This document shows positions 25,145 to 32,258 of a DNA stretch of 33,661 bases, piece by piece. Every line of letters begins with the position of its first letter. Position 1 is the stretch's first letter. Location: positions 1-33,661 of the forward strand of contig NZ_JARFML010000056.1 of NCBI RefSeq assembly GCF_029167105.1. The letters are read 5' to 3'. Source of the stretch: Bradyrhizobium yuanmingense (GTDB lineage: Bacteria; Pseudomonadota; Alphaproteobacteria; Rhizobiales; Xanthobacteraceae). Under the pieces are notes generated by a model. That model ran no database searches, was not told the DNA's origin, and saw only the letters and a list, made by a program, of their open reading frames with translations. A program made the translations under genes and the position numbers.

Positions 25145-25291
25145 GCCGGTTCAATGCGTTCGCAGCGCATTGGTTCGCAAAGGCGCCGGCTGTTTCGCCC
25201 TGTGAACGGCCTCATAGAACCGCCGCTCTTTGCAGTGCAGGATCGCCGGCGCGGCCCTTGGCCTCGCGGCTTGCACCGATGGATTGGCCTG

Positions 25292-25423
25292 ATGCGAAAA
25301 CGACTCATCCTCTGGACCCTCATGACGTCCGCCCTGGTCGCGGTCACCGTGTGGACCATGCTCGGCCCACCGGACCAGCCGTCCGGATTGCATCTGCCTT
25401 CCCGAACCGTGGCAGTGCGCTGA
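25292..25423 (+). CDS. Possible 43-residue single-pass membrane protein
   Basis: The frame beginning MRKRLILWTLMTSALVAVTV has a basic start and one hydrophobic helix (about 5-24), followed by a short Pro-rich tail to TGA 25421-25423. That is a natural membrane microprotein layout, but the ribosome site is weak (a GGATTGG stretch). It could be expressed alone or be chance in GC-rich DNA. It lies 129 bases upstream of the lactonase gene on the same strand. Between 25424 and 25552 I see nothing else. Confidence 0.38.
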   Translation: MRKRLILWTLMTSALVAVTVWTMLGPPDQPSGLHLPSRTVAVR

Positions 25424-25552
25424 CCCGCCGTCCCGCGACCGATGCGATTTGGGCATCGATCGATCCCAACTGGATTTTGGTGCGGCGGCGCTCCGCCCGC
25501 TATCCTCGCGGCAAAAACGACAATGCCGTGAGCCGGCTTTCAGGAGGAGCCC

Positions 25553-26704
25553 ATGTCGAGACTGATGTCGAGACCGATGCCGAGACCGATCCGACCCATC
25601 GCATCGCGAGCGCCACGCGCTGCGATCGCCGCCGCCCTGTTCGCGTCCCTCACCCTCGTTTCTGGAGTCCGTGCCGGTATGGCCGAAACCTTCGCCTATG
25701 TCGGCAATGCCGACAGCAACGACATCAGCGTGTTCAAGATGAGCGAGAGCGGCGAGATGACGCTCGTGCAGACGGCCGCCTTCAAGGGCGTCGAAAAGCC
25801 GGGCTCCTCGACACCGCTCGCGATCACGCCCGACCACCGCGTGCTGATCGCCGGAATCCGCTCGCAGCCCAATCTCGCAGTGAGCTTTGCGATCGATCCC
25901 AAGACGGGCCAGCTCAGCCATCTCGGCAATGGACCGCTCGCGGACAGCATGGCCCATATCGCCATCGACCGCAGCGGCAAGTACCTGTTCAGCGCCTCCT
26001 ATGGCGGCAACAAGGTCGCGCTGAATCCGCTGCTTGGCAACGGCGTTGCCGGCGAGCCCAAGCAGGTGATCCCGACCGGGCTGAATGCCCACGCCTTCCT
26101 GCCATCGCCCGACAACCGCTTCGCATTCGCGACCAATCTCGGCTCCGATCAGGTGCTGGCCTTCGCATTCGATGCCACGGCCGGCACGCTGACGCCGAAC
26201 GATCCGCCGGCGTACAAGGTGCCGGAAAAATCGGGGCCGCGGCACTTCGTGTTTCATCCCGGCGGCAAGTTCGTCTATCTCCTCCACGAGCTGAACGGCG
26301 ACGTCGCGGCCTTCACTTATGAAGCCAGGAGCGGCGCCTGGGACGAGATCCAGCGCACCACCGCACTGCCGGAAAGGTTTTCGGGAAAACCTTGGGCGGC
26401 CGACATCCACATCACGCCGGACGGCCGCTTCCTCTACGCTTCCGAGCGCACCACCAGCACGCTCACCGCCTACAAGGTCGACGGCTCGAGCGGCAAGCTG
26501 ACCACGATCGGCAGCGTGCCGACCGAGAAGCAGCCGCGCGGCTTCCAGGTCGATCCCAGCGGCCGCTACCTCGCCGCGGTCGGCGAGCTCTCCGACAGCA
26601 TGACGGTCCATGCCATCGACCAGGGCAGCGGCGCGCTGGCCAAGCTGAAATCCTATCCCACCGGCAAGAAGCCGAACTGGGTCGAGTTCCTGAAACTGCC
26701 GTGA
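25553..26704 (+). CDS. Lactonase-family beta-propeller protein, exported
   Basis: The first ATG (25553) lies five bases after AGGAGG (25542-25547). A 12-base repeat places two more Met codons at residues 5 and 9, but the first has the best spacing. Residues 1-44 look like a signal peptide (basic start, then AAIAAALFASLTLVSGV, ending near AGMAE). The rest, about 340 residues, is a seven-bladed propeller of the lactonase family (PF10282, the 6-phosphogluconolactonase-like group). Recurrent blades read AYVGNADSNDISVFKM, PDHRVLI, PDNRFAFATNLGSDQV, PGGKFVYLLHELNGDVAAF and PDGRFLYASERTTSTL. Cytosolic family members hydrolyse 6-phosphogluconolactone; an exported one may act on another lactone or serve as a binding propeller, so the substrate is open. 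Confidence 0.9.
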   Translation: MSRLMSRPMPRPIRPIASRAPRAAIAAALFASLTLVSGVRAGMAETFAYVGNADSNDISVFKMSESGEMTLVQTAAFKGVEKPGSSTPLAITPDHRVLIAGIRSQPNLAVSFAIDPKTGQLSHLGNGPLADSMAHIAIDRSGKYLFSASYGGNKVALNPLLGNGVAGEPKQVIPTGLNAHAFLPSPDNRFAFATNLGSDQVLAFAFDATAGTLTPNDPPAYKVPEKSGPRHFVFHPGGKFVYLLHELNGDVAAFTYEARSGAWDEIQRTTALPERFSGKPWAADIHITPDGRFLYASERTTSTLTAYKVDGSSGKLTTIGSVPTEKQPRGFQVDPSGRYLAAVGELSDSMTVHAIDQGSGALAKLKSYPTGKKPNWVEFLKLP

Positions 26705-26772
26705 GGGGCCGTCGCCGACCTACGTAAACATCCGTAATTTCGCGAGGCCCGGCTTGGCGTCATATCTCGGTC

Positions 26773-26943
26773 ATGGACCGGCAGATTGTCTTCAAATGCC
26801 CCCAGACGGGCCTGAACGTGCAGCATCGGCTTACCGACGAGCCGAGCGATCGCACGCACGTGTCGGTGTCGTGTCCGGCCTGCACGCGGCTGCATCTGAT
26901 CGAGCGGGGCAGTGGCAAGCTGGTGGGTGACCGGCGCCGCTGA
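26773..26943 (+). CDS. 56-residue zinc-ribbon-like small protein
   Basis: The frame from ATG 26773 encodes MDRQIVFKCPQTGLNVQHRL, continues through THVSVSCPACTRLHLIERG and ends at TGA 26941-26943. C9-P and C34-P-A-C37 with H41 give a knuckle-like Cys arrangement, possibly a reduced zinc ribbon. Small proteins of this pattern (F.CP.TG..V...C.AC...H) are familiar to me from Bradyrhizobium as hypotheticals. The ribosome site is weak. It follows the lactonase stop by 68 bases on the same strand and may be co-transcribed. No function is known to me. Confidence 0.72.
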   Translation: MDRQIVFKCPQTGLNVQHRLTDEPSDRTHVSVSCPACTRLHLIERGSGKLVGDRRR

Positions 26944-27130
26944 CGGCCGCCGCGCGAGCTCTTCGGAGCGAACCTGTTCTCCAATCCCGCGACTCATCAA
27001 AGACTTGCCGTGACTGCCTGCGGCGGCACGGCGTCCTGTTTCGGGACGACGCGGCCGTAGTGTAGGCGGCGGCCATCTGCTATCGATTGGAGGCATAGCC
27101 CAGGTGGAATTTACCCAATTGGAATTTCCG

Positions 27131-28024
27131 ATGCGTCATTTGCCCCGCGCCGTTGTTCGAAACCTGCGCCCCGCAGCCGTCGCCGGCCTGCTCGTCCTCA
27201 GCCCCCATCCGGCCGGCGCCGCCGATGACGACGCGCCGAAGGGGCCGGCGGTCACGGTGCTGAAGGTCGCGAAATCCTGCTTTTCCGACGTCGTCGAAGC
27301 CACCGGCACGATCATCGCGCGGGAGGAAACCTCGGTGCGGCCCGAGCGGCCCGGCCTGAAGGTCACGGACGTGCTGGCGGAAGCCGGCGACACCACCACC
27401 GCCGGCCAGGTGCTGGCCCGGCTGGCGCTGCCCGAAGGCGGCACGCTTCAGGTCACCGCGCCCGTGGCGGGGGTGATCGCGACCTCGACCGCGCAGATCG
27501 GCAACTTCGCCTCGGCCAAGGGCGAGGCGCTGTTCACGATCGTGGCGCGCAGCGAGTACGACCTCGTCGGGCTCGTGGCCACCACCGATGTGCGCAAGCT
27601 CGCGGTCAATCAGCAGGCCACCGTGCGGATCCCAGGTGGCGGCGACATCAGCGGCAAGGTGCGCCGCATCGGACCGACCGTCGAGCCGAACATCCAGCAG
27701 GGCATGGTCTATATCGGCATCTCCTCGCAGAAGCGGCTGCTGCTGAATGGGAGCGGGCGCGCGCTGATCAAGACCGGGCAGAGCTGCAACGTGGCGGTGC
27801 CGCTGACCGCCGTGCAATATTCGTCCGCCGGCACCGTGGTGCAGGTGATCCGCCGCAACCGGGTCGAGACCAAGCGTGTCGAGGTCGGCTTGATGTCCGG
27901 CGGCAATATCGAGGTCCGCGACGGCCTCAACGAGGGCGATGTCGTCGTCGCCCGCGCCGGCGCATTGCTGCGCGAAGGCGATCCGGTACGTCCCGTGATG
28001 GCGAGCGCGGAAGCGACGAAGTAG
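27131..28024 (+). CDS. Second RND/HlyD-type periplasmic adaptor, without an adjacent permease
   Basis: Starting at ATG 27131 gives 297 residues and a clean signal peptide (about 1-30, ending near PAGAA). A GTG at 27104 behind GGAGG is a possible alternative start. The order of elements copies the adaptor at 1657-2586: KSCFSDVVEATG, LKVTDVLAEAGDTTTAGQVL, a lipoyl-like half, a barrel with VRRIGPTVEPNIQQGMVYI, and the ending GLNEGDVVVARAG with EGDPV. It lacks the Pro-rich insert of that paralogue, and no permease or outer-membrane factor gene is beside it. It may supply an unlinked pump or replace the first adaptor under some condition. A palindromic repeat follows its stop. Confidence 0.88.
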   Translation: MRHLPRAVVRNLRPAAVAGLLVLSPHPAGAADDDAPKGPAVTVLKVAKSCFSDVVEATGTIIAREETSVRPERPGLKVTDVLAEAGDTTTAGQVLARLALPEGGTLQVTAPVAGVIATSTAQIGNFASAKGEALFTIVARSEYDLVGLVATTDVRKLAVNQQATVRIPGGGDISGKVRRIGPTVEPNIQQGMVYIGISSQKRLLLNGSGRALIKTGQSCNVAVPLTAVQYSSAGTVVQVIRRNRVETKRVEVGLMSGGNIEVRDGLNEGDVVVARAGALLREGDPVRPVMASAEATK

Positions 28025-28032
28025 GGGCGGCG

Positions 28033-28123
28033 ATCGTCATTGCGAGGAGCTCTTGCGACGAAGCAATCCAGAATCTTTCCGCGGAGGGATTCTGGATTGC
28101 TTCGCTGCGCTCGCAATGACGAT
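28033..28123. repeat. Dispersed palindromic element (GTCATTGCGAG type), stem-loop
   Basis: Two nested inverted repeats form one long hairpin: ATCGTCATTGCGAG (28033-28046) pairs with CTCGCAATGACGAT (28110-28123), and AAGCAATCCAGAATC (28061-28075) with GATTCTGGATTGCTT (28088-28102), around a 12-base loop. The sequence belongs to a palindrome class I recall from many alphaproteobacterial genomes. It lies between two convergent genes and could serve as a bidirectional terminator. Confidence 0.75.
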
Positions 28124-28148
28124 GTGGGTACAGTGTGCCCAAAAAGCT

Positions 28149-28197
28149 GGCCCCGGCTCGGCGTCGCATCATTGCATGATGCGCCGCGTCCGGGGCC
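28149..28197. terminator. Strong imperfect hairpin between convergent genes
   Basis: GGCCCCGG (28149-28156) pairs with CCGGGGCC (28190-28197) around a second stem, GCATCAT (28166-28172) with ATGATGC (28176-28182) and loop TGC. The two stems are almost concentric. It follows the repeat at 28033-28123 and precedes the minus-strand caspase stop by 26 bases. A transcription end for one or both genes is plausible; it may also be another dispersed repeat. Confidence 0.5.
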
Positions 28198-28222
28198 GAG
28201 ACGTCGAAAGACCTGAGAAAAA

Positions 28223-29071
28223 CTAACCGCCGGCTTCGCCGAAACGGACGTCTTCGAGCAGCGACGACGATACGGTCGGGACCTGGTCGCCTTCGCTGGC
28301 GCGGGAGATGGCGAGGCGGGTCTTGTTGAAGACGCTCTCGGCGCTGCCGGGCTTGCTGAGGTTGTTGAGGAACTCGCTGACCAGCACGCTGTGCTCGCCC
28401 TTGCCGTCGTCGACGACCTTGCCGGGCGAGGCGGAGGTGAGGATCAGCGCATTGTCGGACGCGCTGATCGGCGCGAGACCGTGGCTGTAGGAGCGGAAGC
28501 GGCGCTCGTAAGGATTGCGGCGGGAGGCATCGACCACGACCAGCTTGGCCTTGGCACCCTGCTCCTTCATCATGTCCAGCACGCCGTCGATGGAGACGCC
28601 ATGGCGGCGGACGTCGTTTTCCTTCCAGATCACGGCATCGACCGGCAGCATGTAGCTCTCGCGGCCGGCCTGCACGCCGTAGCCGCCGAAGAACAGCATG
28701 ACGACGCTGTCGCGCGTGATCCGGGACTTCAGGCGGCCCACGGCGCGGACCATGTCGTCCTTGGTCGCGTCTTCCACCATATCGACGTCAAAGCCGTTCT
28801 TGCGCAGCGACGAGGACAGCGCACGGGCGTCGTTGATCGACTGCGTCAGCGGCGCGCTGGCGTCGGGATAATGTCCATTGCCGATGACCAGCGCGAGGCG
28901 CGAGGTCTGGCCGATCGAACCGGTGATCTGGTCGGTCGAGACGGCCTTGGCGGCATCGATCGCACGCATGTTGAGAGCAGCATGGGCGCCGATCACCAGC
29001 GACACCGTGCCGATGAGGGCCGCGGCGAGGGCGATCGTACGTCTGGAAAGGTCGAGCTGCTTTACATTCAT
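28223..29071 (-). CDS. Caspase-like (C14) protein with Tyr/Ser in place of the His/Cys dyad
   Basis: The start is the ATG complementary to 29069-29071, which gives 282 residues beginning MNVKQLDLSRRTIALAAALI, with a signal anchor at about 11-32. The caspase p20 core runs from RLALVIGNGHYPD (about 58-70) to about 255. Strand landmarks are in order: NDARALSSSLRKNGF, LFFGGYGVQAGRESYMLPVD, and KLVVVDASRRNPY. Where active members read GHG and DACR, this one reads GYG (Y131) and DASR (S183). Both catalytic residues are thus replaced, so proteolysis is unlikely and a pseudoenzyme role, such as binding or scaffolding, is the better guess. Tyr/Ser variants of bacterial caspase homologues have been described. 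The protein would face the periplasm. Confidence 0.9.
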   Translation of the reverse strand: MNVKQLDLSRRTIALAAALIGTVSLVIGAHAALNMRAIDAAKAVSTDQITGSIGQTSRLALVIGNGHYPDASAPLTQSINDARALSSSLRKNGFDVDMVEDATKDDMVRAVGRLKSRITRDSVVMLFFGGYGVQAGRESYMLPVDAVIWKENDVRRHGVSIDGVLDMMKEQGAKAKLVVVDASRRNPYERRFRSYSHGLAPISASDNALILTSASPGKVVDDGKGEHSVLVSEFLNNLSKPGSAESVFNKTRLAISRASEGDQVPTVSSSLLEDVRFGEAGG

Positions 29072-29233
29072 CTCGCTTCGTTTCCTGTGCCAAAGACCAG
29101 CCAAGCGCGCGCACACTGTTTGAGTAGCGCGATAGCGTCTTTAGGTTTGAGGGATTGGCCGGGGAAGTGCCCCCGAATTGCGCGCAATTTGCGGCGCCGC
29201 ACCAAACAAACCCTTAACCGGATATAGGCCCTA

Positions 29234-29249
29234 GGGCAATAGATTGCCC
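29234..29249. promoter_or_regulatory. Perfect inverted repeat GGGCAAT-AG-ATTGCCC in a 369-base intergenic region
   Basis: The 7-base arms (29234-29240, 29243-29249) are exact, separated by AG. The dyad lies in an AT-richer patch of the region between the divergent caspase and toroid genes (29072-29440), 163 bases upstream of the caspase start. It fits an operator or a short hairpin. Apart from this and the CRP-type box, I see no gene or RNA in this region. Confidence 0.4.
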
Positions 29250-29365
29250 AAAATTTGAACTAAGTAGCTGAATGTGTTAGCTAATTCTCCGAGCTCAAGT
29301 CGTGCTTTGATGGCGTCCCGGTAGCATTCCGGGGATCGACCATGCAGCCATCGCGCCGGCTTTTC

Positions 29366-29381
29366 CGTGACATTCATCACA
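29366..29381. promoter_or_regulatory. Second CRP-type box, CGTGA-N6-TCACA
   Basis: CGTGACATTCATCACA differs from TGTGA-N6-TCACA only in the first base. It lies 60 bases upstream of the ATG at 29441. TAGCCT at 29405-29410 would serve as a -10 with the box near -43, close to the geometry of CRP-activated promoters. The Crp homologue of this window (6345-7019) has the recognition residues for such a site. Confidence 0.5.
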
Positions 29382-29440
29382 TTTGTATTTCCTGCGAATC
29401 CGGGTAGCCTTTTCAACGACTTGCAGGGGGTGGCGCGCAG

Positions 29441-31219
29441 ATGCCGGCGTGCCTGATGTCCCCGACCAAGGCCCCCGCGACCAGGTATTTCATGAGCTTT
29501 CATTATTTTGCCGGCGCCGCCTGCCGGGCGCTGACGGCGCGGAAGGACGGCCCCTCGCTTTACGACGTCTGCGATCCCGTATTGTCGGATACGGCCAGCG
29601 GCGATCCGCATCTCGCCAAATTCTACAGGACCGCGCTCGGCAATCCCGCGCTGCGGATCCTGCTCCGCCGCGCCGGCCTGCCCGAACTGCGCGACGAGGG
29701 GACGCTGACGCGGCTGCGCGCGGCCCTCGCCCAGGCCCGCGACGAGGCCGAGCCCGACTGGGCGGTGGTCGGGCAACCGATCGCCGATCTCGTCGACAGC
29801 ATCGCGCTCGACCATCCCAGGCCGCCGCCGATGCCGTTCACCGCCGCCATGCCGCAGAGCACTGAGATCGACGGCGTGATCCGCGATTGCGCGCAGCATC
29901 TGCTCGGCTCGTACCGCCGCAACGGTTTCCTGCCGACCTATGCCGCCTTCAACCTGATCGGCGATCCTGATGTCCGCGGCCGCGAGCTGATCATGGCGCT
30001 GACGGGCCTGAACGCGCGCGGCTATAAGAATTCCTCGCTGCTGTTCAACCTCGCTCGCGTCTTCATCGCGCGCTCGCCGGCACGTGCCGTGGTCAATCCG
30101 CCCTGGAAAGGCATTGCCGAGCCGATGTGGGAGCCGGTGCAGATCCGCCACCGCTCGGCCTATTACGACGCGTTCTTCATCGAGGCCCTGCTCAGCTTCA
30201 TCGAGACCGGGCTCGCCTCGGTCGCCGACAAGATCGCGGCGGAGCGTGCGATCGCCGACATGGTCGATTTCTGCGTCAACATCAGCCGCGAGCAGGTCGA
30301 GGGCCTGGGCGGCGCACGTTTCGACGTCATCACGGCACTGGCGCCGGCGCCGCATCCGCGCTTCTCCCGGTACTTCGCGCAGATCAAGCAGGACCTCGGC
30401 TTCGGCATCTACGTGCCGGATTGCGACACCACGGCCTGCTCGATCTCCGCGGCGACGCAGGCCGGCTGTACCGATGCCATCATCGACCAGCCGCTCCTGG
30501 ACTTCTATGCGGGCTATCAGGTGCGCGCCGGCGTCAACGAGCCGCGCGTGACCGTGCCGCTCAACGACAATATCGACTATGAGGGCGGGGTGGCGACCTG
30601 GATCGACAATCTCAAGGGTGAGCGCCCTTACGGCAACGATCTCGATCCGACGCTCAATCTCGACATTCTCGAGGTCAGCTTCCGCAACCTCGAGCGCTGG
30701 AAGGTCTTGGAGACGCCGTCGCGGCTCGCCACCGTCCATCGCATTATCGGATTCCAGAAGCGCCTCGCGGCAAGCGGCGCCTTCGCCAATCCGCGCTCGC
30801 ACATCTATTACCTGCCGGAGCTCTACAGCGCCTATTTCGGCCGCTGCTATGCCGCCTTCCTGGAGCTGCCGCTGGCCGCGCAGGCCGCGATCGATCCCGC
30901 CGGCGATTTCGATTTCATCCGCCACCGCGTGCTGTCCTACGTCAAGGGCGAGCTGATGGCGGCCGAGATGAACGTGTTCGACGCCGCGCTGGCGCTGATC
31001 GCGCTCGGCCATCTCGGCGCCGACCCGCGCGCCTTCGCGCCGGCGCTGAACGTGATCGTCGCCGGGCTCGGTGAAGGCGGCCGCCGCGGCCCGTTCCGCG
31101 CCTATGAATGGAACAAGATGAAGACGCCGACCCGGATCCTGGTCGGTGGCCCGGAGGTGACCTCGGCCTTCGTGCTGATGGGGCTGGCGGTGGCGAAGCG
31201 GGCGATGGCGCGGGGATGA
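29441..31219 (+). CDS. Uncharacterised 592-residue protein, possible alpha/alpha-toroid (terpenoid-cyclase-like) fold
   Basis: ATG 29441 has a G-rich stretch, CAGGGGGTGG, about 10 bases upstream; Met6 (29456) and Met18 (29492) are alternatives. I do not recognise a named family. The chain is helical, with no signal or membrane segment. D327-C-D329-T-T-A sits in a YVPDCDTTACSISAATQAG stretch that looks like the DxDD(T)A region of class II terpene cyclases, in its DxDTT variant. About 70 residues on, GGVATWID and NDLDPTLNLDILEV resemble the D.D...N..IL helix-pair pattern of prenyltransferase/squalene-cyclase toroids. The fold guess is inference from these patterns. Other helical-hairpin proteins could give the same look. 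It stands alone, with a CRP-type box upstream. Confidence 0.7.
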   Translation: MPACLMSPTKAPATRYFMSFHYFAGAACRALTARKDGPSLYDVCDPVLSDTASGDPHLAKFYRTALGNPALRILLRRAGLPELRDEGTLTRLRAALAQARDEAEPDWAVVGQPIADLVDSIALDHPRPPPMPFTAAMPQSTEIDGVIRDCAQHLLGSYRRNGFLPTYAAFNLIGDPDVRGRELIMALTGLNARGYKNSSLLFNLARVFIARSPARAVVNPPWKGIAEPMWEPVQIRHRSAYYDAFFIEALLSFIETGLASVADKIAAERAIADMVDFCVNISREQVEGLGGARFDVITALAPAPHPRFSRYFAQIKQDLGFGIYVPDCDTTACSISAATQAGCTDAIIDQPLLDFYAGYQVRAGVNEPRVTVPLNDNIDYEGGVATWIDNLKGERPYGNDLDPTLNLDILEVSFRNLERWKVLETPSRLATVHRIIGFQKRLAASGAFANPRSHIYYLPELYSAYFGRCYAAFLELPLAAQAAIDPAGDFDFIRHRVLSYVKGELMAAEMNVFDAALALIALGHLGADPRAFAPALNVIVAGLGEGGRRGPFRAYEWNKMKTPTRILVGGPEVTSAFVLMGLAVAKRAMARG

Positions 31220-31366
31220 TGTGTCCTCTCCTGGAGGGGAGGGTAAGCAACACCGCCATAATGACAGGAAGTTGAAAGCCTATCCGTTCGGCATGCGCTG
31301 GCCGCGCGGCCAAAAGCCGACCACAATTGCGCCGTCTATCGAGATTGTCATCACAACTGGACGGGC

Positions 31367-32092
31367 ATGTTGCGAAAGGTCCTGATTGCGCTGTCTTTGT
31401 TCGCCATCTCTTCGCTGGCGGATGCCGCCGAGATCACCGGCACGGCAAAGGTCCGCGCTGGCGATGCCGTGGTGATCGGCACCACGCGGATCCGGCTCGG
31501 CGGCATCGACGCGCCTGCAATCGACCAGCTCTGCCTCAACACCAAGACCGAGCGCTGGACTTGCGGCGTCGCGGCCCGCGATGAGCTCGCCAGATACGCC
31601 GAGGGCAAGACTTGGATCTGCCACCCGAGATCGGTCGACCGGCGCGGCCGCACCGTGGCGCGCTGCGAGGTTGGCGGCGAGGACATCCAGAAATGGCTGG
31701 TGCGCAACGGCTGGGCGCTGGCCTACACCCGCATGTCGCGCGACTATGAGGCGGATGAAAAGGCCGCGCGCGAGGCAAAAGCCGGCATGTGGCAGGGTGC
31801 CTTCATCGCGCCATGGGACTGGCGCGAGCGCAACAAGAAGACCGCGATCCTCGGCGCGACCAAGCCGCCGGACGGCGCGCACGCGGTGCTGCTCGCTTCG
31901 GCCTCGGGGCCGGTCGCGCCGTCGCCGGACTGCACCATCAAGGGCAACGTGAACAGCGCCGGCGAATGCATCTACCACCAGCCGACCAGCCGCTGGTACA
32001 CCCAGATCAAGATGAAGATCAGCAAGGGCACCCGCTGGTTCTGCTCGGTCGAAGAGGCCGAAGCGGCCGGTTGCCGGGAGACCAAGAGATAA
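31367..32092 (+). CDS. Thermonuclease-fold (SNase) protein with signal peptide; catalytic Glu missing
   Basis: ATG 31367 starts a 241-residue protein with a signal peptide (about 1-20, ending ADA). The SNase OB-fold runs to about residue 155: RIRLGGIDAP, ELARYAEGKTWICHP, VDRRGRTVARCEVGGEDIQ, and NGWALAYTRMSRDYEADEKAA. Staphylococcal nuclease catalysis uses Arg35, Glu43 and Arg87. Here R43 and R95 align with the two Arg, but the Glu position is A51 (IDAPAIDQ where IDAPE is usual), so cleavage may be weak or absent. A C-terminal Cys-rich domain (about 185-240, IKGNVNSAGECIYH, then WFCSVEEAEAAGCR) is common in alphaproteobacterial members of this family. It is probably periplasmic. A palindromic repeat begins directly after the stop. 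Confidence 0.88.
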   Translation: MLRKVLIALSLFAISSLADAAEITGTAKVRAGDAVVIGTTRIRLGGIDAPAIDQLCLNTKTERWTCGVAARDELARYAEGKTWICHPRSVDRRGRTVARCEVGGEDIQKWLVRNGWALAYTRMSRDYEADEKAAREAKAGMWQGAFIAPWDWRERNKKTAILGATKPPDGAHAVLLASASGPVAPSPDCTIKGNVNSAGECIYHQPTSRWYTQIKMKISKGTRWFCSVEEAEAAGCRETKR

Positions 32093-32147
32093 GAGCATGG
32101 TCTGGAAAAGTGTGACGCGATTTTCCGACAAGACCATGCCCAAAGCA
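32093..32147. repeat. Dispersed Rhizobiales palindrome (GAGCATG...CATGCCCAAA type)
   Basis: GAGCATGGTCTGGAAAA (from 32093) is answered by TTTTCCGACAAGACCATGC (to 32139), an imperfect hairpin of about 45 bases followed by an A-rich tail. It matches a family I recall as widespread in Rhizobiales intergenic DNA. It starts at the base after the TAA of the nuclease-fold gene and may end its transcript. The remaining bases to 32258 hold only the ribosome site of the next gene. Confidence 0.65.
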
Positions 32148-32258
32148 AAAAACCACGCCAGACCTGCGTTTTGCGCGCTTTTCTTGGCCTCCAACGCCAC
32201 GTAAGAGTGAGATTCAGCAACCCACCATCCTGTTCTCTGGCAATAAGGACCGACAGCA

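Noticed and set aside
25153..25177. A third EcfG-like site (CGAAC-N16-CATT, minus strand) above the 58-residue ORF
   Set aside because: It has two mismatches in nine bases, and its predicted start would leave almost no leader.
32110..32126. TGTGA half-site resembling a CRP box
   Set aside because: The second half does not match (no TCACA), and the sequence belongs to the dispersed palindrome.
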